From an uncultured Saprospiraceae bacterium (lineage in GTDB: Bacteria; Bacteroidota; Bacteroidia; Chitinophagales; Saprospiraceae), in contig CALJOK010000017.1 in assembly GCA_937981555.1 (NCBI GenBank), positions 62,001-126,000 on the forward strand: a stretch of 64,000 nt of DNA, read 5' to 3'. Shown here one piece after another: positions 27,385-36,238 of this stretch (position 1 is the stretch's first letter; each line of letters starts with the position of its first letter). A model generated the notes under the pieces. The model had not been told where the DNA came from. It ran no database searches and was given only the letters and a program-made list of their open reading frames with translations. The position numbers and the translations under genes are program-made.

Positions 27385-28479
27385 TTATTTCCGCCGCTTC
27401 TTATTATTTTTATAATCCATAAAAATAAATTCACCCAATCCTTGCAACGAACTAAAAAATGCTTTCCCATTATTTGCCTTCGTAAATTGGTCGACAAACC
27501 TCATCAGATAAGGATCCCGTGCGATCATAAAAGTCGTAATTGGAATATCCAATTTTCTACATTTAGTCGCTAAGTTGAGTGTTCGATTTACAATCTTACG
27601 ATCCAAACCAAAACTATTTTTATAATATTTTTTTCCTTTTTTGATACAAGTTGGTTTCCCATCTGTAATCATGAAAATCTGCTTATTGGGATTTCGTCGT
27701 CGTCGGAGCAAGTCCATGGCGAGTTCCATTCCAGCAACTGTATTTGTATGATAAGGCCCAACTTCTAGGTAGGGGAGATCCTTGATTTGTATTTGCCAAG
27801 CATCATTCCCAAAAACGATAATGTCCAAAGTATCTTTTGGATATCGAGTCGTAATTAGTTCAGCCAAAGCCATCGCAACTTTTTTTGCAGGTGTAATTCT
27901 ATCCTCCCCGTACAAAATCATTGAGTGAGAAATGTCAATCATCAAGACTGTACTCATCTGACTTTGGTAATAAGTCTCTTGAACTTCCAAGTCATCATGT
28001 GTCAACTTAAATTCATCAATGCCATGATTCAGTTGCGCATTCTTGAGCGATTCAGACATGGCAATATTTTCCAAGCTATCACCAAATTCGTATGGTCGCA
28101 TATCAGCAGTATGCTCATCACCTTTGCCCGTATGTCTAGTGTTATGCTTTCCGTCTTTTGATTTTTTTACTTGGTCAAAAATGTCGTCCAATGCTTTTTG
28201 TCGCATTGAAATTTCCATTTTTGCGGTAATCGTAAAACTATCATTTTGCTCGTCAGGATTTTGAATGTATCCTTTATCAATCAAGTCCTGAATGAAATCA
28301 GCCATCCCATAACTCTCATCCGTAATTTTATATTCCTTATCCAATTCGGTCAACCAACTCAACGCTTCACTCACATTCCCAGAAGTGTAAACTAACATTT
28401 CTTGAAATAATTTGAGCAATTGGTCAAAAATGGTTCCTTCATTTTCGGGAACAAAATTGGAAAATCTCCAGCCGATCAT
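27385..28479 (-). CDS. VWA-domain protein
   Basis: 364 residues, no signal peptide. The N-terminal 160 residues are helical and charged, with HNTRHTGKGDEHTADMRPY. The C-terminal 200 residues are a von Willebrand A domain with a complete MIDAS: DISHS (DxSxS), Thr in HTNTVAGME and Asp in MITDGKPT. The layout resembles the VWA partners of MoxR or magnesium-chelatase-like AAA+ ATPases, but no such ATPase is encoded in this window. Metal-dependent protein binding is expected. The tail NNKKRRK is basic. Confidence 0.88.
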   Translation of the reverse strand: MIGWRFSNFVPENEGTIFDQLLKLFQEMLVYTSGNVSEALSWLTELDKEYKITDESYGMADFIQDLIDKGYIQNPDEQNDSFTITAKMEISMRQKALDDIFDQVKKSKDGKHNTRHTGKGDEHTADMRPYEFGDSLENIAMSESLKNAQLNHGIDEFKLTHDDLEVQETYYQSQMSTVLMIDISHSMILYGEDRITPAKKVAMALAELITTRYPKDTLDIIVFGNDAWQIQIKDLPYLEVGPYHTNTVAGMELAMDLLRRRRNPNKQIFMITDGKPTCIKKGKKYYKNSFGLDRKIVNRTLNLATKCRKLDIPITTFMIARDPYLMRFVDQFTKANNGKAFFSSLQGLGEFIFMDYKNNKKRRK

Positions 28480-28545
28480 ATATTCTGTTTTAAGTGATAT
28501 GAGATGAATGTTTTTGATGAAAGTTCATCAATCATGATTCATCAT

Positions 28546-29085
28546 TTATTGTATTTCGCAGCTATCCATCAATGCCATATAATCAGGACGGTCAGCAGCA
28601 AATTTGTGAATATAGTGTTGAGTGATATTACCTTTATAAATAATAAAAATTCCAGGCATTTGAGTGGAATCTCCAAGCTGTTTAGCTTTTTCTAATTTAT
28701 GAATATTATTTTCTTTAGAGAAACCACGAATCCAAGTTTGTAATCCATAAAGTTGTGAAAAACTCCCTTTGGTTAACCTGAAAGCAGTATAATATTTACA
28801 ATCAGGATCACTAATATGAACACAGTCCCCTAAGCCAAAATCATTGAGATATTTTTCAGCTATTTCATTTTCAGCCATATGGACGAAAGCGATTTGGAAA
28901 TTTTTCTCAATAATTTCATTCTTTAATTTTGATAGATCAGCCATGGCCTCTTTACAAAATACACAACCAAAATGCCTTAAAAAAACCAATAAAACGGGTT
29001 TTTCATCAGAAAGCATTTTCAAATTGGAGTTGGTATTAGTGGTCATCTCCGATGAAATACTTAAATCAATATCTGCCGAAATCAT
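28546..29085 (-). CDS. Peroxiredoxin-like (AhpC/TSA-related) thioredoxin-fold protein
   Basis: 179 residues, no signal peptide. VLLVFLRHFGCVFCKEAM-type sequence near residue 30 gives a thioredoxin-fold CxxC (GCVFC) as in the SelL/AhpC-TSA-related redox proteins. QIAFVHMAENEIAEKYLNDFG and ISDPDCKYYTAFRL fit the family, with IFIIYKGNITQHYIH forming the last strands. It probably reduces a peroxide or disulphide in the cytoplasm. It lies 66 bases upstream of the VWA gene on the same strand, so co-transcription is possible. Confidence 0.85.
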   Translation of the reverse strand: MISADIDLSISSEMTTNTNSNLKMLSDEKPVLLVFLRHFGCVFCKEAMADLSKLKNEIIEKNFQIAFVHMAENEIAEKYLNDFGLGDCVHISDPDCKYYTAFRLTKGSFSQLYGLQTWIRGFSKENNIHKLEKAKQLGDSTQMPGIFIIYKGNITQHYIHKFAADRPDYMALMDSCEIQ

Positions 29086-29263
29086 TCAATGTATGTTTAT
29101 GAAAAAAGTAAAAAATTATATTAAAAATAATTTTTTATAAATCCTTTACCTCTTCTAGTTTTTTAAAAATCTATTTTAGGCAAATTAATAATTTATAACA
29201 AAACAATCTTAAAATTGTTCGAAAAAATAGGGTTTTAATATTTAGCAAACTAAAAGCAAATAA

Positions 29264-29296
29264 AAAACCCTAGCCTTTAGAAAAGACTAGGGTTTT
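29264..29296 (-). terminator. Terminator of mdh
   Basis: AAAACCCTAG and CTAGGGTTTT pair, with a short T run on the minus strand; 24 bases past the mdh stop. Confidence 0.85.
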
Positions 29297-29319
29297 AAAT
29301 TTTTTATCAAAAATGAAAA

Positions 29320-30255
29320 TTATGAAATTTTCATTTTTTCAAAAGTCTTCATCACATTTCTTACTGCATCAGCAGATTTGTGAAGACCTTTCATCTCAGT
29401 TTTGTTCAGTTTCAATTCGAGTTTTTGAGTAATCCCATCTTTCCCTAATTTTACTGGAACACCTAAGAAAATATCTTTCAAACCATACTCCCCAGTCAAT
29501 CTAACGCAACATGGGAAAATACGATTATCATCTTTTACGATAGATTCAACCATTTGAGCAGCAGCAGCACCTGGTGCATACCAAGCAGAAGTTCCCATTA
29601 ATTTAACGAGTTCTCCACCACCTTTTTTAGTTCTCTCAACAATTGCTTTCAATTTATCTTTGTCAATCATCTCAGTTACTGGAATACCTGCAACTGTTGT
29701 ATATCTTGGAAGAGGAACCATAGTATCACCATGTCCACCCATTAATACTGCTTGTAAATCTTTTGGAGAAACGTTTAATTCTTCTGCCAAAAATGCTCGG
29801 TAACGTGCAGTATCTAAGATACCTGCCATTCCCATTACTCGTGATGCATCCAAGCCAGAAGCTTTCCATGCAGCATAAGTCATCACATCTAGCGGATTAG
29901 AAACCACAATGATGATCGGTTTTTTTGAATACTTCATGATCGACTTCGTTACAGAAGCTACGATTTTTGCATTCGTAGAAATCAAGTCATCTCTACTCAT
30001 TCCTGGCTTACGAGGAATACCAGCTGTGATAACAACGATATCAGAATTTTTTGTGTCTTTGTAATTATCAGTACCACGTACCATGGTGCTATAATAATCA
30101 ATAGGTGCTTGTTCCCAGGTGTCGAGAGCTTTACCTTTGGCGAAGTCGCCTCTAATGTCAAGAAGTACAACTTCTTTAACAATGTCTTTGTGAGCAAGCA
30201 CATTGGCAACAGTTGCACCAACATTCCCAGCTCCAACTACAGTCACTTTACTCAT
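29320..30255 (-). CDS. mdh: Malate dehydrogenase
   Basis: 311 residues. The NAD-binding GAGNVG motif lies at residues 8-13 with an acidic residue after the second strand (LLDIRGD). The active site is intact: catalytic His175 in GGHGDTMVP, and the substrate-loop Arg residues in IPRKPGMSRDDL. Arg in the loop (rather than Gln) favours malate over lactate. It oxidises malate to oxaloacetate in the TCA cycle. It is monocistronic, with its own promoter box and terminator. The promoter shares a 12-base sequence with that of sucC, another TCA enzyme in this window. Confidence 0.95.
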   Translation of the reverse strand: MSKVTVVGAGNVGATVANVLAHKDIVKEVVLLDIRGDFAKGKALDTWEQAPIDYYSTMVRGTDNYKDTKNSDIVVITAGIPRKPGMSRDDLISTNAKIVASVTKSIMKYSKKPIIIVVSNPLDVMTYAAWKASGLDASRVMGMAGILDTARYRAFLAEELNVSPKDLQAVLMGGHGDTMVPLPRYTTVAGIPVTEMIDKDKLKAIVERTKKGGGELVKLMGTSAWYAPGAAAAQMVESIVKDDNRIFPCCVRLTGEYGLKDIFLGVPVKLGKDGITQKLELKLNKTEMKGLHKSADAVRNVMKTFEKMKIS

Positions 30256-30328
30256 TTGTTAATCAGATTTGTGATTTAATAAAATATAAATACGATATCC
30301 ATCATACGATGGTAGTTCAAAATCGGTG

Positions 30329-30336
30329 CAAAAGTA
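30329..30336 (-). promoter_or_regulatory. -7 box of mdh
   Basis: TACTTTTG, within TACTTTTGCACC on the minus strand, is an exact fit to TAnnTTTG, about 75 bases upstream of the start codon. No TTG lies at exactly 19-21 bases. Confidence 0.7.
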
Positions 30337-30446
30337 GGAATTTTTTTAGTAGCAGTCATCCAACTGACTAAATTTTACGGTAGGTGTTAGTAATTTTTTT
30401 TAATTTTGTTCAAATTATTTTTTTCAAAAAATTACAACCAATAAAT

Positions 30447-31976
30447 ATGAAAAAGACTTTACTTATTTTCTTTGCGATTTCTGCATTGTTTTCTTTTGAT
30501 GCAATTGCGCAAAATGGGTTTTGTGGGATGACAATAGAGGAACAACTTGTCATCAAAGAAAGGATGATGCAAAATCGCGCTAACGCAGCTAATTCAGTTC
30601 AAGTCAGAACTGGAGTTATGTGGGTGCCAATTCAATTTCACATTTTGGAAGATAATGATGGAGGAAATAGAGTAGATGCTATAAAAGTTATTGAAATGTT
30701 ATGTGCGTTGAATGAAGATTACTTGGATCAAGATATTCAGTTCTATATGAAAGATGAATTTAATATGGTTCAAAGCACATCTGTAAATGCTAATCCAAAT
30801 ATCGGTGGAGCAAATAATAATCCTTTTGCTCAAAGTGTAATGGTGGGGGAAAAAGTATTAGGTGCAATTAATATTTTTATTACAAAAGATATTCCTGGTG
30901 ATTTTGGCCAAACGTTAGGATTTTACTCTCCTACATTTGATTGGCTTGTATTAAGAAGGTCGGTAGTAAGTGCTCCTGGTGTTGAAACTTTGACTCATGA
31001 GTTGGGACATTTTTTCACACTTCCTCACCCATTCTTAGGTTGGGATGGCGAACCATGGGATGAAGATATTCATGGAAACCCTGCTCCCATTAATTCACCA
31101 GGTGGACCAAAAACAGAATTAGTGAATGGAAGCAACTGTACTTTTGCAGCTGATGGATTTTGTGATACTAAACCAAATTATTTGTTCGGATTTTCATGGG
31201 CAAATTGCAACTATACTGGAAATTGTTTAGACCCTAATGGTGTTGAAGTTGCATCAGGTGTTCAAGAAGCTAATTACATGGCATATTTCACAGGCTGTGC
31301 ATCTGAGTTCACTCCTGAGCAAAAAGCTGCGATTGCTGCTGATTTGGATAGTCGTACTAGTTTACATACTACATTGGATCCGGATCTTACGCCATTTACA
31401 GAAACTGCCACTCAAAATTTTCCTATCGATGGGGAAGAAACACCTCTTTATAATATTGTAGGATTTGATTGGGAGCCTGTTGCAGGAGCCACTTCTTATC
31501 TTGTTGAGATAGATAGACAACCAACCTTTTCTTTTGATCCATCACTTAAGTTTGTTAGTAGTGGAACATATGTTGAATTTGAAGGAGTATTTGATCCTAA
31601 TAAAACTTATTATTGGAGAGTAAAACCACTTAAAGAAGGAAATGTATGTACAGGAGATGTGGTTTCTACAAGTTTTAAAACAGGAACTGTTACTGGTGTT
31701 CGTGAGATCAAAGAAGTTTTAAATTACACGATTTCTCCAAATCCAATTAGTGCTAAAGAATCTTTAAATATTAACATTGAGACAAATCAAGCATTTGATG
31801 CGGTGATCAATGTGTATAATTTGTCTGGTCAAAAAATTAAAGAAGTGAATGCTACGTTTGGTCATGGGACAACAAATCACCAACTTTCAGTAAGTGATTT
31901 GAGTGAAGGGATGTATATCATTTCTATCGAATCTGAAAATGGAGTGTTGACTGAAAAAATTGTAGTAACTCGATAA
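30447..31976 (+). CDS. Secreted zinc metalloprotease (M43-like) with type A T9SS sorting domain
   Basis: 509 residues from the ATG at 30447, which puts the signal peptide (MKKTLLIFFAISALFSFDAIAQ) at the front; an upstream in-frame ATG adds 21 unlikely residues. The zinc site is HELGHFFTLPH, with His184, Glu185, His188 and His194. The usual Gly two residues after the second His is Thr. A Met-turn candidate is ANYMAYFTGC. A fibronectin-like domain (VAGATSYLVEIDRQPTF, TYYWRVKPL) follows. The last 85 residues are a type A sorting domain (YTISPNPISAKESLNI, SEGMYIISIES, TEKIVVTR). It should be secreted through the T9SS and digest extracellular proteins. Confidence 0.9.
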   Translation: MKKTLLIFFAISALFSFDAIAQNGFCGMTIEEQLVIKERMMQNRANAANSVQVRTGVMWVPIQFHILEDNDGGNRVDAIKVIEMLCALNEDYLDQDIQFYMKDEFNMVQSTSVNANPNIGGANNNPFAQSVMVGEKVLGAINIFITKDIPGDFGQTLGFYSPTFDWLVLRRSVVSAPGVETLTHELGHFFTLPHPFLGWDGEPWDEDIHGNPAPINSPGGPKTELVNGSNCTFAADGFCDTKPNYLFGFSWANCNYTGNCLDPNGVEVASGVQEANYMAYFTGCASEFTPEQKAAIAADLDSRTSLHTTLDPDLTPFTETATQNFPIDGEETPLYNIVGFDWEPVAGATSYLVEIDRQPTFSFDPSLKFVSSGTYVEFEGVFDPNKTYYWRVKPLKEGNVCTGDVVSTSFKTGTVTGVREIKEVLNYTISPNPISAKESLNINIETNQAFDAVINVYNLSGQKIKEVNATFGHGTTNHQLSVSDLSEGMYIISIESENGVLTEKIVVTR

Positions 31977-31998
31977 AATTCGATTTTTTATAAAAAAG

Positions 31999-32037
31999 AA
32001 AAGCGATTGGTTTTGAAAGAAATCAATCGCTTTTTTT
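31999..32037 (+). terminator. Terminator of the metalloprotease gene
   Basis: AAAAGCGATTG and CAATCGCTTTT pair, followed by T residues. Confidence 0.88.
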
Positions 32038-32095
32038 ATGGAAAAAACTTCCCGAACTTTTCTAGCTCAATTTTCATTTTCAAGGTAATTTCCAT

Positions 32096-32103
32096 TACTT
32101 TTG
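32096..32103 (+). promoter_or_regulatory. -7 box of sucC
   Basis: TACTTTTG in the context TACTTTTGCACC, identical over 12 bases to the mdh promoter; 44 bases upstream of the ATG. Confidence 0.7.
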
Positions 32104-32146
32104 CACCTTTAATTTTGAATCATTTTAACATCGAAAAAATTCTCAT

Positions 32147-33349
32147 ATGAATTTACATGAATATCAAGGAAAAGAATTATTGAAAAGTTACGGTATCGAG
32201 ATCCAAGAAGGTATCGTTGCTGAATCTGTTGATGCTGCAGTTGCTGCTTACAATAAAATTGCGGAAGAAACTGGAACTAAGTTCGCTGTAGTTAAAGCAC
32301 AAATTCACGCAGGTGGACGTGGTAAAGGTGGTGGAGTGAAAGTAGTTAAGAGCATGGAAGATGCTAAAGAAACTGCTGGTAGTATTTTAGGTATGATGTT
32401 AAAAACACCTCAAACGCCAGGTGGATTGGAAGGAGAAGGAAAATTAGTTCGAAAAGTATTGATTGCTGAAGATGCCTACCGACCTAATTTTGATGAGTGT
32501 AAAGAATTTTATATTTCTATTTTATTTGATAGAGGTTCTCGAAAGAATGTGATTATCTATTCAACTGAAGGTGGGATGGATATCGAGGCTGTAGCAGAAG
32601 AAACTCCAGAATTAGTTCATAAAGAATTCATTGATCCGACTTTAGGATTGCAAGGATACCAATTGCGAAAAGTAGCTTTTAATTTAGGTTTGAGTGGTTT
32701 AGCATTTAAGAACATGACTAAATTCATCTCTAATTTATACAAAGCATTTTTAGGTTCTGATTCTTCTATGTTTGAAATTAACCCATGCATCAGAACTGCT
32801 GATGATCGAATCGTAGCAGTTGATTGTAAAGTTGCTTTGGATGAGAATGCATTATATAGGCATAAAGATTTGGCAGTATTAAGAGATACAGACGAAGAAG
32901 ATCCAACTGAAGTTGAGGCTAAGAGTTTTGGCTTAAACTATGTTAACTTGGATGGAAATGTAGGTTGTATGGTAAATGGAGCAGGTTTGGCAATGGCGAC
33001 AATGGACATCATTAAATTGTCTGGTGGAGAGCCTGCTAACTTCTTAGATGTAGGAGGTACTGCTGATGCAGAAAGAGTAGAACAAGCTTTTAGAATTATC
33101 TTAAAAGATCCTAAAGTAAAAGCAATTTTGATCAATATTTTTGGAGGTATCGTTCGATGTGATCGAGTAGCTCAAGGAGTTGTGGATGCATACAAAAATA
33201 TGGGCAACATCAATGTTCCAATTATTGTTAGACTTCAAGGAACGAATGCTGATATCGCTAAAACGATTATTGATGAGTCAGGTTTAGAAGTTCACTCTGC
33301 AATTCTTTTGCAAGAAGCTGCTGACTTAGTGAAAAAAGTAATTAGCTAA
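32147..33349 (+). CDS. sucC: Succinyl-CoA synthetase (ADP-forming) subunit beta
   Basis: 400 residues, normal length. Family landmarks: [17 protein letters not shown] at the N-terminus, the ATP-grasp region [17 protein letters not shown], the metal-binding [32 protein letters not shown] and FGGIVRCD. It couples succinyl-CoA to succinate with nucleoside triphosphate formation in the TCA cycle. The alpha subunit gene (sucD) is not next to it, as is common in Bacteroidota. It is a single transcription unit with a TAnnTTTG promoter and a terminator. Confidence 0.97.
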   Translation: MNLHEYQGKELLKSYGIEIQEGIVAESVDAAVAAYNKIAEETGTKFAVVKAQIHAGGRGKGGGVKVVKSMEDAKETAGSILGMMLKTPQTPGGLEGEGKLVRKVLIAEDAYRPNFDECKEFYISILFDRGSRKNVIIYSTEGGMDIEAVAEETPELVHKEFIDPTLGLQGYQLRKVAFNLGLSGLAFKNMTKFISNLYKAFLGSDSSMFEINPCIRTADDRIVAVDCKVALDENALYRHKDLAVLRDTDEEDPTEVEAKSFGLNYVNLDGNVGCMVNGAGLAMATMDIIKLSGGEPANFLDVGGTADAERVEQAFRIILKDPKVKAILINIFGGIVRCDRVAQGVVDAYKNMGNINVPIIVRLQGTNADIAKTIIDESGLEVHSAILLQEAADLVKKVIS

Positions 33350-33423
33350 ATTAATAGTTATTTGATAATGGTGAATGATTAATTCTCGTTTTATACGACT
33401 TAACTTTTTTCCATAAAAAATAC

Positions 33424-33457
33424 AAAGCCCTTTTCATTCAATTGGAAAGGGCTTTTT
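33424..33457 (+). terminator. Terminator of sucC
   Basis: AAAGCCCTTT and AAAGGGCTTT pair, followed by T residues. Confidence 0.9.
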
Positions 33458-33487
33458 CGTTTTAGTCAATAGATGATAATAAATTGA

Positions 33488-33524
33488 AAAGAGGTGTTAG
33501 CGCTCAAATCGCTAACACCTCTTT
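33488..33524. repeat. Perfect 15-bp hairpin, GTTAGCGCTC family
   Basis: AAAGAGGTGTTAGCG pairs exactly with CGCTAACACCTCTTT around CTCAAAT. It is related in sequence to the hairpin at 42611. It lies between two genuine terminators, so termination is not needed here. Confidence 0.75.
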
Positions 33525-33536
33525 CAGCGTAAAATA

Positions 33537-33572
33537 AAAAAACTCGCTCCATTTTCATGAAACGAGTTTTTT
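33537..33572 (-). terminator. Terminator of the cytochrome c peroxidase gene
   Basis: AAAACTCG and CGAGTTTT pair over a 14-base loop, with a T tract on the minus strand. Confidence 0.85.
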
Positions 33573-33612
33573 CAGATAGTCAGATTAACCATTTACAGTT
33601 AACTATTCATCA

Positions 33613-34695
33613 TTATTTAAACGGGTTACTCCATTTTACATTAGTGATGAATTGCTCATCTGTTAATGTTTTAAGGTAAGCAACCAATGCTTGTTTTTCA
33701 GTTTCAGTCAAATCTAATTTCTTAGGTTCGCCATTACCACTAGTCAATCTCCAATCCAAATTTGGGTGAGGTTGAACACCATCATTATAATGATCGATCA
33801 CTTCTTCCAAAGTTTCAAATTGTCCATTATGCATGTATGGTCCAGTTAAAGCAATATTTCTCAAAGAAGGAATTCGGAATCTACCGTTACCAGCACCTTC
33901 ATCTTCATAATCCATAGATAAACCAATGTTAGCTTCACTTCCATAATAGAAGTTAACATTACGGTGGCAATTATCACAACCATTGTCAGCTGATTCAAAT
34001 AGGTCTTTACCCATTTTTTCTAAAGCTGTAAAATTAGCCCAATCGTTATTATATCCTTGATCAAATTTTGATTGAGAACATTCCATTGAACGTAAAAATT
34101 GAGATAATGCTCTAGACACTTTTTCATGTGTAACTTCCGTAGAACCAAATGCTTTTTCGAAAAGAGCAGGGTAGTAATCTACTTTTGAAAGTTTGGTAGC
34201 AAGGTGATCCAAATTTTCCAATCCCATTTCTAAATGGTTTCCAATTGGTTGTAATACTTGCTCCTCTAAAGTAATATTTTGGCCAGTCCAAGTCAGCGTA
34301 GCTGCAAATCTTGGATTTACAATTGATAAAGTATTTCGAGTAGATAAATTCCCCTCAAATCCAGGGCTAAATTTTTTGCCATCACTAAATGCCTTAGATT
34401 GAATATGACAAGTTCCACAAGAGACGGTATTATTCAATGATAACTTAGTATCATAAAATAAGACACGACCAAGAGTAGCACCTGCATCCGTTCTTTGGTT
34501 GTCGTTAGGTTCATTATCAAAGGAAGCAATTCCATCAAAATGATCAGGGAAGTTTTCTCCAGAGTAATTGAACTCTGTTGCAGGAAGGTCTAATTCAGGC
34601 GCTTGATATTCAGTATCAGTTCCATTTTTTTGGCAACTGGTGAACAAGGTTCCTGAAAATCCTAAGAGCAAGAAGAAAAAGATAATTTTTTTCAT
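33613..34695 (-). CDS. Di-haem cytochrome c peroxidase (MauG/CcpA family), lipoprotein
   Basis: 360 residues. A lipobox ending TSC (Cys21) predicts anchoring in the envelope. There are two haem c sites, CGTCH (N-terminal half, SLNNTVSCGTCHIQ) and CDNCH (NGCDNCHRN). Near the C-terminus, PYMHNGQFETLEEVIDHYNDG is the typical distal Met region. TDAGATLGRVLFYDTKLS and RNTLSIVNPRF are family signatures. It reduces hydrogen peroxide with electrons from a small cytochrome, or acts as a MauG-like oxidase. No partner gene is adjacent. Confidence 0.95.
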   Translation of the reverse strand: MKKIIFFFLLLGFSGTLFTSCQKNGTDTEYQAPELDLPATEFNYSGENFPDHFDGIASFDNEPNDNQRTDAGATLGRVLFYDTKLSLNNTVSCGTCHIQSKAFSDGKKFSPGFEGNLSTRNTLSIVNPRFAATLTWTGQNITLEEQVLQPIGNHLEMGLENLDHLATKLSKVDYYPALFEKAFGSTEVTHEKVSRALSQFLRSMECSQSKFDQGYNNDWANFTALEKMGKDLFESADNGCDNCHRNVNFYYGSEANIGLSMDYEDEGAGNGRFRIPSLRNIALTGPYMHNGQFETLEEVIDHYNDGVQPHPNLDWRLTSGNGEPKKLDLTETEKQALVAYLKTLTDEQFITNVKWSNPFK

Positions 34696-34817
34696 AGCTG
34701 AAAAAGTTTTAGTGAGTGAAAAATAAGTTTTTACAATATCATGATAAATCTCTCAAAATCAAAGCATTCATTAGGTTTTAACGTAATACATGCTGCATTA
34801 TTGGGATTTTAACAGTT

Positions 34818-35519
34818 CTAAAATCGATAATTAAGGAACATCGCGAGCGGTGGCCTAAATTTTAAATTTATTGTATCAGTATCATCTCGAAAATCATTGC
34901 TTGTATTCCCGTTATATTCAGATTTCTTTTTGGAAAATGTTTGAGAAACTTCCAGACTAAGTTCTGTAGAAATGAAAATTCGATCATTAAAAAAATATTG
35001 AATCCCAATAGGAATCCCAAAACCTACACTTGATTCTTTATTAGTATCTATATAAGTAACCTCCTCCAAATTAATTCCACCTCCAAAGAAAAAGTCATTT
35101 CTAGTTCTTTCTTGAAGTTCAAGCCTAAAAATCCAATCCCAACCTAAGGTTAGTTTTACTTTTTTTGCATCAAATACATTTTTATGAATACCAAAATGAA
35201 AGGAATAAAAATCAAACTTATCGTTTTCGATCAAGACCCCAGAGAAAGTTGAAAAGGTAGAATCATTTCGCAAAAATTGATCATAACCAAATCCAAACCT
35301 AAGCGCTAATTTTGGGGAAATAAAATGTCGATAAGTCAAAATAAATAATTGATCTGGGAATGGATTAGTTATTTCATCATTTACTTTTTTAAAAACAATT
35401 TTATTTAAAATTGCATTTATATTTACTCCAAGATCATTTTTATGATTGGAATTTTCTTGTTGTGAAAACAAGGAGATGCTAATAAATAGCAGTAGTATTA
35501 TTGGTGTTCCTTTTTTCAA
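34818..35519 (-). CDS. Outer-membrane beta-barrel protein, fourth of a paralogous set
   Basis: 233 residues, with a signal peptide MKKGTPIILLLFISISLFSQ. The start is TTG at 35519, overlapping the stop of the preceding gene by four bases (TTGA), so translation is probably coupled. The beta-strand pattern and C-terminal PLAMFLNYRF (aromatic last residue) fit an outer-membrane barrel. It shares its layout with the three upstream genes: the YRHFISPKLALRFGFGYDQF region matches MITYKYHFGSKALRLGLGG in the first. Function unknown. Confidence 0.75.
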   Translation of the reverse strand: MKKGTPIILLLFISISLFSQQENSNHKNDLGVNINAILNKIVFKKVNDEITNPFPDQLFILTYRHFISPKLALRFGFGYDQFLRNDSTFSTFSGVLIENDKFDFYSFHFGIHKNVFDAKKVKLTLGWDWIFRLELQERTRNDFFFGGGINLEEVTYIDTNKESSVGFGIPIGIQYFFNDRIFISTELSLEVSQTFSKKKSEYNGNTSNDFRDDTDTINLKFRPPLAMFLNYRF

Positions 35520-36235
35520 AATTTTAAATTAAAAAATAAAACAATTGGTTGTTGAAATCTAAATGACATCTTTTCTGAATCTTTTTGCAATGTATTTATA
35601 TTGCTGATTGTTATAGGTTCGGAAGAAAATGGACTATCTAAATCAATATCAAAAAATACATAAGAAGCAATCAAATTTGTTTCTGTTGAAAATGAAATTC
35701 TAGAATTGACTTGCCATCGAAAACCTAAATGTGGCACCAACCCAATTTCTTTTTCCCGATTGAGGTGTTCATAATTTCCGATTGGACCAAAAGGATTGGA
35801 TTCGCCACTAAAATCAATAAATGCCCGATATTTTTGAAAAGAAAACATCAAGTCTGCACCAAGATAAAATTTCACTTTATCAGACAAGTGGTGATATTTC
35901 TGGAAACCAGTTCTTAAGTAATATCCTTTTTTTGATTCAGATTGTTCGCCTCCTAATCCGGATACAAAATCCTCACTATTCTTTTTCGTATAAAAATTAA
36001 CTCCCATCTGCCACACAAAATTTTTGTTAAAGTATCGTCTATAGCTAACCATAGATTCCACCGGAGTTTGATACTCCAGAATATTTTCATCTATACTCTT
36101 TTTGAAAATCAGATCATTGACAAAAAAGTTAATATTGACACTCCATTCATTCTTAAAAAAATCATTTTCACTTTGCGTAAAAGCAATGTTATAAAAACCA
36201 ATAATGAAAGATAATAGAAGAAAAAAATGCTTCAT
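35516..36235 (-). CDS. Outer-membrane beta-barrel protein, third of a paralogous set
   Basis: 239 residues with a signal peptide ending IAFTQ. The mature start NEWSVNINFFVNDLIFKK is similar to NDLGVNINAILNKIVFKK of the gene downstream. It ends PIVLFFNLKF with a terminal Phe, as expected for barrel assembly. It is separated from the gene before by three bases and overlaps the gene after, so it is firmly within one operon. No ligand or enzymatic motif is visible. Confidence 0.75.
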   Translation of the reverse strand: MKHFFLLLSFIIGFYNIAFTQSENDFFKNEWSVNINFFVNDLIFKKSIDENILEYQTPVESMVSYRRYFNKNFVWQMGVNFYTKKNSEDFVSGLGGEQSESKKGYYLRTGFQKYHHLSDKVKFYLGADLMFSFQKYRAFIDFSGESNPFGPIGNYEHLNREKEIGLVPHLGFRWQVNSRISFSTETNLIASYVFFDIDLDSPFSSEPITISNINTLQKDSEKMSFRFQQPIVLFFNLKF

Positions 36236-36238
36236 AAT

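Larger units (their letters stand above)
33351..33620. repeat. Second copy of the MITE-like terminal sequences, enclosing three hairpins
   Basis: The left end has AATGGTGAATGATTAAT (33366-33383 region), matching 16 of 17 bases of the left arm at 11135. The right end has GATTAACCATTTACAGTTAA (33583-33602), matching 17 of 18 bases of the right arm there. Between them are the sucC terminator, a perfect 15-bp hairpin and the terminator of the cytochrome c peroxidase gene. Confidence 0.55.

Noticed and set aside
28504-28545. Near-palindrome TCATCAATCATGATTCATCA as an operator
   Set aside because: The perfect core is only 10 bases, in a short gap between two probably co-transcribed genes; too weak to claim.
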